11,771 nucleotides of DNA from Kangiella sp. (GTDB lineage: Bacteria; Pseudomonadota; Gammaproteobacteria; Enterobacterales; Kangiellaceae): assembly GCA_002733465.1 (NCBI GenBank), contig NVVT01000002.1, positions 3,667 through 15,437 on the forward strand, given 5' to 3'. A program made the position numbers and the translations under genes. The notes below the pieces were generated by a model. It made no database searches. It saw nothing but the letters and a program-made list of their open reading frames with translations, and was not told the origin of the DNA. Numbering within the stretch: position 1 is the first letter of the stretch; each line of letters begins with the position of its first letter. Of the stretch, positions 7,401 through 11,771 are shown in pieces.

Positions 7401-7991
7401 TTATCTCGTTGCTGAGGATATTGTGTAGGCGCTACCTTGTTTTTCTTTTTTGTAATTGCCAAACACTTCTTTAAAAGTTCTTTTACAGAAGTGTCTTAAA
7501 CCATTGACCGTCACTACGACGAATTTTCCGCCGGGTTTCAAGTGGTAATAGGCATCGTATAGAAATAGATACAACATTTCATTTCCCACTTTGGCGGGTA
7601 TATTTGAAACGATTAGATCGTATTTTTCATCTTTAAGAGCAGAAAAGCCATTACTTAATACTGCATTAGCGTTGTTCAACTGGTTGTTTGTTATATTTCT
7701 ATTGGCATAATCGATCGCTACAAAATCTTTATCTAGCATTAAAACTGAACCATTAGTGGCTTTTTTCGCCATCCACAATCCAACGGGTCCGTAACCACAA
7801 CCAAGGTCAACGCAATTAAAATTCTTATCAACATCGAGATAACGTAATAATAGCTTTGTCCCTTGATCGATCTCTTTTGGTGAAAAAATACCATAGGTAG
7901 TTTCAAAGGAAAGCGGTACGCCTTGTAGTTCTAATTTGAATTTAAGAGACTGACGAATTGCAATTGCTTCTTTTAATGGCGACGGAGACAT
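7401..7991 (-). CDS. Small class I SAM-dependent methyltransferase (RsmC/MTS-like)
   Basis: Predicted cytoplasmic methyltransferase of 196 residues with a single Rossmann domain resembling the C-terminal half of RsmC (MTS family). Motif I is DLGCGYGPVG (62-71), the SAM-binding loop. An acidic residue (Asp87 in LMLDKD) probably contacts the SAM ribose. The motif IV position reads SNIPAK (129-134) where N6-adenine and N2-guanine enzymes usually have NPP(F/Y). LKPGGKFVVV (151-160) is the usual post-motif strand. A leading segment (14-40, QSLKFKLELQGVPLSFETTYGIFSPKEID) resembles the short strand region that precedes the domain in RsmC-like enzymes. It is far shorter than RsmC (about 340), so it is not RsmC itself. 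The ATG at 7991 has only a weak purine stretch upstream. The substrate, RNA or a small molecule, cannot be told from sequence. Confidence 0.85.
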   Translation of the reverse strand: MSPSPLKEAIAIRQSLKFKLELQGVPLSFETTYGIFSPKEIDQGTKLLLRYLDVDKNFNCVDLGCGYGPVGLWMAKKATNGSVLMLDKDFVAIDYANRNITNNQLNNANAVLSNGFSALKDEKYDLIVSNIPAKVGNEMLYLFLYDAYYHLKPGGKFVVVTVNGLRHFCKRTFKEVFGNYKKEKQGSAYTISSATR

Positions 7992-8073
7992 AGTTATAAC
8001 TTTTCATAGATTAGATAGTTCGATGATTATAATCGTAAAGAGCATACACCGCACTAAACTTCAAATTTAGCTA

Positions 8074-8089
8074 AGCGAATTAATTCGCT
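8074..8089. promoter_or_regulatory. 16-bp perfect palindrome in the divergent control region
   Basis: AGCGAATTAATTCGCT is its own reverse complement over all 16 bases. It lies between the divergent methyltransferase and GGDEF genes, about 70 bp upstream of the candidate GGDEF promoter. This is the form and place of an operator for a dimeric regulator. It could also form a small cruciform, but there is no spacer for an RNA hairpin loop and no T-run, so a terminator is unlikely. No regulator gene lies nearby to pair it with. Confidence 0.45.
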
Positions 8090-8133
8090 ATGATTGATAT
8101 ATCTACATCAGTTTATAATGTTATATCGACAAA

Positions 8134-8164
8134 ATGACAAAACTATCGCCTATTGAGCTATAAT
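8134..8164 (+). promoter_or_regulatory. Candidate promoter of the GGDEF gene
   Basis: A perfect -10 hexamer TATAAT (8159-8164) is preceded by ATGACA (8134-8139) at a long 19-bp spacing. Transcription would start near 8171, leaving a leader of about 58 nt with two tiny inverted repeats: AACTTA/TAAGTT (8172-8187) and AACGT/ACGTT (8201-8216). A second TATAAT at 8114-8119 lacks a well-spaced -35. Confidence 0.4.
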
Positions 8165-8228
8165 GAACATTAACTTATAGGTAAGTTCAAAATTAACAGG
8201 AACGTAAACTAACGTTGCATATTAAGTT

Positions 8229-9104
8229 TTGAAAATAAAGAAATCAAATTGCAGTTGTGATCTATTAGTGGAACTAACCTATCAAACGACTGTGTCTACT
8301 CTAGAACAAAGCTTATGTTCAATCCTTAGAAAGTTATTAGAAGCTAAATCAGTTATATATTTTAACAAAGAAACCGCTCGTGACTTTAACACTAAAAATT
8401 CAAAGGATGTAACAATCGATTTCTTTGCCGATACACGAATGATTGCAAGAGTATTAGTCGATGAAACTTTTTCTAAAGAGCAAATTGAAGAGATAATTCA
8501 AATTCATACTGTTTACATTAATCAATCTAAAATGATTAATAAGATTCATCATGACCAATTAACCAAAATTGGTAATAGGCAGGCGCTAGAAGCAAAGTTT
8601 ATTGAATTCTACGATTTTGGAGGGACTAATAAACGAAAAGCAAAAAAAATTGATTATTGTTTGGCTATTCTCGATATCGACCATTTCAAAAATGTAAATG
8701 ATACTCATGGTCATTTACATGGTGATGAAGTATTAATGCAATTGTCGCAATTAATGGCATCGACGTTTAGGAATAATGATTATTTATTTCGATACGGTGG
8801 TGAAGAATTTGTTGTTATTTTAAGTGAAGTTGATATTCAAACGACTAAATCAATTTTAGAGCGATTTATTAGCATAGTCGCCGCTCATGATTTTCCTTTG
8901 ATTAATAAGTTAACAGTTAGCGTAGGTGCAACAGCGATGGATAGAAACTCTGATGCAACAAGTACTATTGATCGTGCCGACAAAGCTCTTTATTTTGCAA
9001 AAGGAAATGGTAGAAACCAACTACATAGTTATGAGGATTTAGTTTTAAAAGGTCATATTGATGGTGAAACACACCAAAAAGATGATGTCACTTTATTCAA
9101 TTAA
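8229..9104 (+). CDS. GGDEF diguanylate cyclase, TTG start
   Basis: Predicted enzyme that joins two GTP into the second messenger c-di-GMP. It has 291 residues. The GGDEF domain covers about 108-270: DQLTKIGNR at the start, DIDHFKNVNDTHGH for metal and nucleotide binding, and the active-site loop GGEEF at 190-194. RNND at 181-184 sits exactly five residues before GGEEF and fits the product-inhibition I-site (RxxD). Both sites look intact, so activity is likely. The first 100 residues are a small domain I do not recognise, perhaps a degenerate GAF-like sensor, without obvious membrane segments, so the protein is probably cytoplasmic. The frame is closed by a TAA at 8223, making TTG at 8229 the first possible start; the next candidate is GTG at 8268. 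Neither has a strong Shine-Dalgarno, so the start is uncertain. Confidence 0.88.
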   Translation: MKIKKSNCSCDLLVELTYQTTVSTLEQSLCSILRKLLEAKSVIYFNKETARDFNTKNSKDVTIDFFADTRMIARVLVDETFSKEQIEEIIQIHTVYINQSKMINKIHHDQLTKIGNRQALEAKFIEFYDFGGTNKRKAKKIDYCLAILDIDHFKNVNDTHGHLHGDEVLMQLSQLMASTFRNNDYLFRYGGEEFVVILSEVDIQTTKSILERFISIVAAHDFPLINKLTVSVGATAMDRNSDATSTIDRADKALYFAKGNGRNQLHSYEDLVLKGHIDGETHQKDDVTLFN

Positions 9105-9160
9105 TCTATTTATTTATGTTAAAATAGCATCCTTCTGTATCCACTTCGGCGTTTTTATCA

Positions 9161-9484
9161 ATGAACAACCAACCTATTTTTCGCGTACTCTTTATTAATA
9201 ATGGAAAGAGCTATGAGATTTATACAAAAAATGTACAACAGGGACTTTTGTATGGATTTATTGAGATAGAAGAATTACTTTTTAATAGTCATTCTGGTCT
9301 GTTAGTTGATCCAAGTGAAGAAAAATTAAAATCTGAGTTTGAAGGTGTCAAGCGTAGTCAAATACCCATGCATTCAATTATTCGAATTGATGAAGTAGAA
9401 AAGCAGGGGATCCCCAAAATAGGTGATGCATCAAGTAATGTCGTCACACCATTTCCCATTGCTAACTTGCCATCAAAGCCTTAG
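9161..9484 (+). CDS. DUF1820 family protein
   Basis: A 107-residue soluble protein of the DUF1820 family, known from many gammaproteobacteria and without an established function. The match is by recall of the family pattern: an N-terminal strand (PIFRVLFINNGKSYEIYTKNV), a middle stretch GFIEIEELLFN, and the most conserved core VDPSEEKLKSEFEGVKRS followed by IPMHSIIRIDEVEKQG (about 50-84). The C-terminal tail is Pro-rich and variable. No signal peptide, membrane segment or cysteine motif is seen. It starts 56 bp after the GGDEF stop, where TAAAAT (9120-9125) could be a -10. No Shine-Dalgarno is evident. queF follows after 27 bp on the same strand, so co-transcription with queF is plausible, but a functional link is not shown. 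Confidence 0.88.
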   Translation: MNNQPIFRVLFINNGKSYEIYTKNVQQGLLYGFIEIEELLFNSHSGLLVDPSEEKLKSEFEGVKRSQIPMHSIIRIDEVEKQGIPKIGDASSNVVTPFPIANLPSKP

Positions 9485-9511
9485 TTTCTTTTACAATTTT
9501 AAGCCATTTAT

Positions 9512-10351
9512 ATGTCAAAGAAAAATACCAACGACGCCTTTAGAAACCCACTTGGACAAGTCGTTAAATATGATTGTGAATATAACCCAAAATTACTATT
9601 TCCAATCAATAGACAAGAAAAACGAAACGAACTATTTATCGGTGACATTCTTCCATTTACAGGGGAAGATATTTGGAATGCTTATGAAATTAGTTGGTTA
9701 AATGATGCTGGTTTACCACAAGTAGCACTAGCTGAATTTCGCTTTAGAGCCGATTCAGAATGCATCATAGAATCAAAATCTTTTAAACTTTACCTTAACA
9801 GTTTTAATCAATCTTATTTTAAGTGTAGTAATGATTTAACAAAAGTAATGCAGAATGATTTAAGAGAAATTACAAATTCCAAAGTAGTCGTAAAAATCAT
9901 GGGATTAGATAACAACTATGAACTACATGTATTAAAAGCTAAAAATATTGACGACCAGTGTATTACAATTGATACCTATAATTATTCACCTGAGCTTCTG
10001 AGTTTAGTCGATGTCAAAAATGAATCAATCGTAGAAGAATCATTGATAAGTCATTTATTAAAAAGCAATTGCTTAATAACAAACCAGCCTGATTGGGCTT
10101 CTATTTTAGTTGAATATAAAGGTCTGAAAATTTGCGAACAATCGTTACTAAAATATATCGTTTCTTTTCGATCTCATAACGAATTCCACGAGCAATGCGT
10201 AGAGCGAATTTTTGTTGATATAATGAAATACTGTAAGCCAGAAAAATTAACTGTTTACGCTAGGTATACGCGTAGAGGAGGGCTAGATATTAATCCATGG
10301 CGGAGTAATCATTTATCCACCATGGATAATGTAAGGCTAAGTAGACAATAG
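9512..10351 (+). CDS. queF: NADPH-dependent 7-cyano-7-deazaguanine reductase QueF (long form)
   Basis: Reduces the nitrile of preQ0 to the amine of preQ1 using two NADPH, the step before tRNA-guanine transglycosylase in queuosine synthesis. It has 279 residues; E. coli QueF has 282, so this is the long, two-domain (unimodular) form. The QueF motif ESKSFKLYLNSFNQ lies at 87-100. The nucleophilic Cys187 in LLKSNCLIT, Asp194 in QPDW, and His226/Glu227 in EFHEQCVERIF line up with Cys190, Asp197, His229 and Glu230 of E. coli at a constant offset of three. The C-terminal stretch ARYTRRGGLDINPWRS (250-265) is also a family signature. The ATG at 9512 has a weak ribosome site. The gene may share a transcript with DUF1820 and ends 25 bp before the convergent gltA stop. 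With queG in the same window, it supports an active queuosine pathway. Confidence 0.97.
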   Translation: MSKKNTNDAFRNPLGQVVKYDCEYNPKLLFPINRQEKRNELFIGDILPFTGEDIWNAYEISWLNDAGLPQVALAEFRFRADSECIIESKSFKLYLNSFNQSYFKCSNDLTKVMQNDLREITNSKVVVKIMGLDNNYELHVLKAKNIDDQCITIDTYNYSPELLSLVDVKNESIVEESLISHLLKSNCLITNQPDWASILVEYKGLKICEQSLLKYIVSFRSHNEFHEQCVERIFVDIMKYCKPEKLTVYARYTRRGGLDINPWRSNHLSTMDNVRLSRQ

Positions 10352-10376
10352 TGCCTACTTGGTTAGATTGCTCTAT

Positions 10377-11666
10377 TTATCGTTTATCTATCGGCTGAAC
10401 ATCTCTATTCTTTTCACCGGTATATAACTGACGTGGACGACCAATCTTTTGAGTTGGCTCTACGATCATTTCAGTCCATTGTGATACCCAACCAACCGTT
10501 CTCGCTAATGCAAAAATAACCGTAAACATGTTCATTGGAATACCAATTGCGCTTAAGATAATTCCTGAATAGAAATCAACATTTGGATAAAGTTTCTTTT
10601 CTACAAAGTAAGGGTCTTCTAGAGCTATTCTCTCTAACTCCATAGCCACTTGTAAAATTGGATCATCCGTTTTACCGGCAGCGGCTAAAACTTCATGTGC
10701 ACTTTCTCGCATCACTTTAGCTCTAGGATCAAAGTTTTTGTAAACTCGATGTCCAAAGCCCATTAATCTGAATGGGTCGCTTTTATCTTTAGCTCTTGCT
10801 ATAAACTCTGGAATTCGACTGACGTCACCAATTTCGTGAAGCATTCTTAAGCAAGCTTCATTAGCTCCACCATGCGCAGGCCCCCATAAAGACGCAATAC
10901 CAGAAGAGATACACGCAAAAGGGTTAGCTCCAGAAGATCCGGCTAAACGTACAGTAGATGTTGAACAGTTTTGCTCATGATCAGCATGTAAAGTGAATAT
11001 TTTATCCATCGCTTTAACAAATATTGGATTAGGTTTTTTGTCATGAGAGGGCATTGAAAACATTTGATTTAAAAAGTTTTCTGCATAGCTCATATCATTT
11101 CTAGGGTAAACAAAAGGTTTGCCGATTGAATAGCGATAACACATAGCTGCAATAGTAGGTACTTTTGCTAACAATCTAAAAGCACTTTTTTCTCGATGCT
11201 CAACGTTATTGATATCTAAGGAATCGTGGTAAAAAGCAGAAAGCGCTCCTACAACTCCTACCATCAAAGCCATTGGATGTGCATCACGCCTAAAGCCTCT
11301 AAAGAAGTAAGTTAATTGCTCATTAACCATTGTGTGATTATTAATTCGATTAACAAATTTTTCTTTTTCTTCACTATTAGGCAGTTCACCATTTAAAAGT
11401 AAATAACAAACTTCCATAAAATCACAATCGTCTGCTAATTGGTCAATAGGATAACCACGATATAATAAAATGCCTTTTGCACCATCAATATAGGTTATTT
11501 TTGACTCGCAGGCTGCTGTAGACATAAAACCAGGGTCATAGGTAAAAAGACCATTCTTGACCAAGCTTGATATTTCAATAACATCATTGCCGAGTGTAGG
11601 AGATTGCATCGGTAATTCAATGACGTCTCCATTTGGTAGTGTTAATTTAGCGATTTTATCCGTCAT
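10377..11666 (-). CDS. gltA: Citrate synthase, type II (hexameric)
   Basis: Condenses acetyl-CoA and oxaloacetate into citrate, the entry step of the TCA cycle. It has 429 residues; E. coli GltA has 427, and the sequences align almost without gaps. The catalytic residues are His265 in GPAHGGANE, His306 in GFGHRVYKNFDPR, and Asp363 in PNVDFYSG. The N-terminal domain (about 1-60) with YDPGFMSTAACESKITYIDG is typical of the NADH-regulated gammaproteobacterial type. The position of E. coli Cys206, part of the NADH effector region, is Ser207 here (FSMPSHDK), so NADH control may differ. The ATG at 11666 has a good Shine-Dalgarno. The gene converges on queF. Its upstream neighbour is outside the window. 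Confidence 0.98.
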   Translation of the reverse strand: MTDKIAKLTLPNGDVIELPMQSPTLGNDVIEISSLVKNGLFTYDPGFMSTAACESKITYIDGAKGILLYRGYPIDQLADDCDFMEVCYLLLNGELPNSEEKEKFVNRINNHTMVNEQLTYFFRGFRRDAHPMALMVGVVGALSAFYHDSLDINNVEHREKSAFRLLAKVPTIAAMCYRYSIGKPFVYPRNDMSYAENFLNQMFSMPSHDKKPNPIFVKAMDKIFTLHADHEQNCSTSTVRLAGSSGANPFACISSGIASLWGPAHGGANEACLRMLHEIGDVSRIPEFIARAKDKSDPFRLMGFGHRVYKNFDPRAKVMRESAHEVLAAAGKTDDPILQVAMELERIALEDPYFVEKKLYPNVDFYSGIILSAIGIPMNMFTVIFALARTVGWVSQWTEMIVEPTQKIGRPRQLYTGEKNRDVQPIDKR

Positions 11667-11672
11667 TTTTTG

Positions 11673-11676
11673 CTCC
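11673..11676 (-). promoter_or_regulatory. Shine-Dalgarno of gltA
   Basis: GGAG on the minus strand, 6 nt before the ATG. It supports the chosen start, which also gives an N-terminus matching E. coli GltA. Confidence 0.75.
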
Positions 11677-11689
11677 AGTTGGGATTTTT

Positions 11690-11720
11690 TTTTAATGGCA
11701 AAGTCTAAAAGCCATTAAAA
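11690..11720. repeat. Perfect 10-bp inverted repeat in the gltA 5' leader
   Basis: TTTTAATGGC (11690-11699) and GCCATTAAAA (11711-11720) are exact reverse complements around an 11-nt spacer. On the gltA strand it lies about 24 nt upstream of the start codon, followed by a run of A and then the Shine-Dalgarno. There is no T-run directly after it on the gltA strand, so it is not a simple terminator for an upstream minus-strand gene. It may be an operator, a leader hairpin protecting the mRNA, or a weak terminator for plus-strand transcripts. Confidence 0.5.
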
Positions 11721-11771
11721 GTTTTTCTATTGGAATTCAATTTCAAGAGATTTAGAGGTTAAACCAAACCT

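Noticed and set aside
8165..8228. c-di-GMP riboswitch in the GGDEF leader
   Set aside because: The leader is about 60 nt and holds only two 5- to 6-bp stems; it lacks the paired-helix layout of known c-di-GMP riboswitches.
9114..9124. TTATGTTAAAA, like the XerD arm of a dif site
   Set aside because: The XerC arm expected upstream matches at only 2 of 11 positions, so it is probably a chance AT-rich match overlapping a possible -10.
9423..9701. 92-codon open frame on the plus strand
   Set aside because: It overlaps the end of DUF1820 and the start of queF in another frame; its translation has no recognisable pattern, whereas both overlapped proteins match known families.
10335..10364. Hairpin over the queF stop codon (AAGTAG/CTACTT plus wobble pairs)
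   Set aside because: Only six solid pairs, a 10-nt loop, no T-run and overlap with coding sequence; too weak to call a terminator.

Overview
The window looks like a piece of the core chromosome of an AT-rich gammaproteobacterium (GC in the high 30s by eye). GltB, GltD, QueF and citrate synthase all read like close relatives of the E. coli proteins. A DUF1820 gene and an MscS channel fit the same group. I see no transposase, phage gene, tRNA, rRNA or CRISPR array. I cannot name a genus from the sequence alone.

Layout, left to right. Positions 1-4786 hold gltB (5' end cut off by the window edge) and gltD, overlapping by 4 bp; they encode the two subunits of NADPH-dependent glutamate synthase. 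Convergent to them, with only 9 bp between stop codons, is queG (4796-5938, minus strand). Divergent from queG is an MscS-type channel gene (6075-6896). A 504-bp gap without genes follows (6897-7400), between the 3' ends of two convergent genes. It holds two hairpins, two consensus DnaA boxes, a degenerate box, an inverted repeat and a direct repeat. Next come a small class I methyltransferase gene (7401-7991, minus), a 237-bp divergent control region with a 16-bp perfect palindrome, and a GGDEF diguanylate cyclase gene starting with TTG (8229-9104). A DUF1820 gene (9161-9484) and queF (9512-10351) follow on the plus strand. Citrate synthase gltA (10377-11666, minus) converges on queF, and its 5' leader carries a perfect 10-bp inverted repeat.

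Functional links. GltBD and GltA sit on either side of 2-oxoglutarate: citrate synthase feeds carbon into the TCA cycle, and glutamate synthase draws 2-oxoglutarate off to make glutamate. QueF and QueG act at two different steps of queuosine tRNA modification: reduction of preQ0 to preQ1, and the final reduction of epoxyqueuosine. They lie on opposite strands about 3.5 kb apart, so they are not one operon. MscS and the diguanylate cyclase are stress and signalling genes with no obvious tie to their neighbours.

I did not find a clear new gene system. The part least explained by ordinary housekeeping is the 504-bp convergent gap with DnaA boxes.
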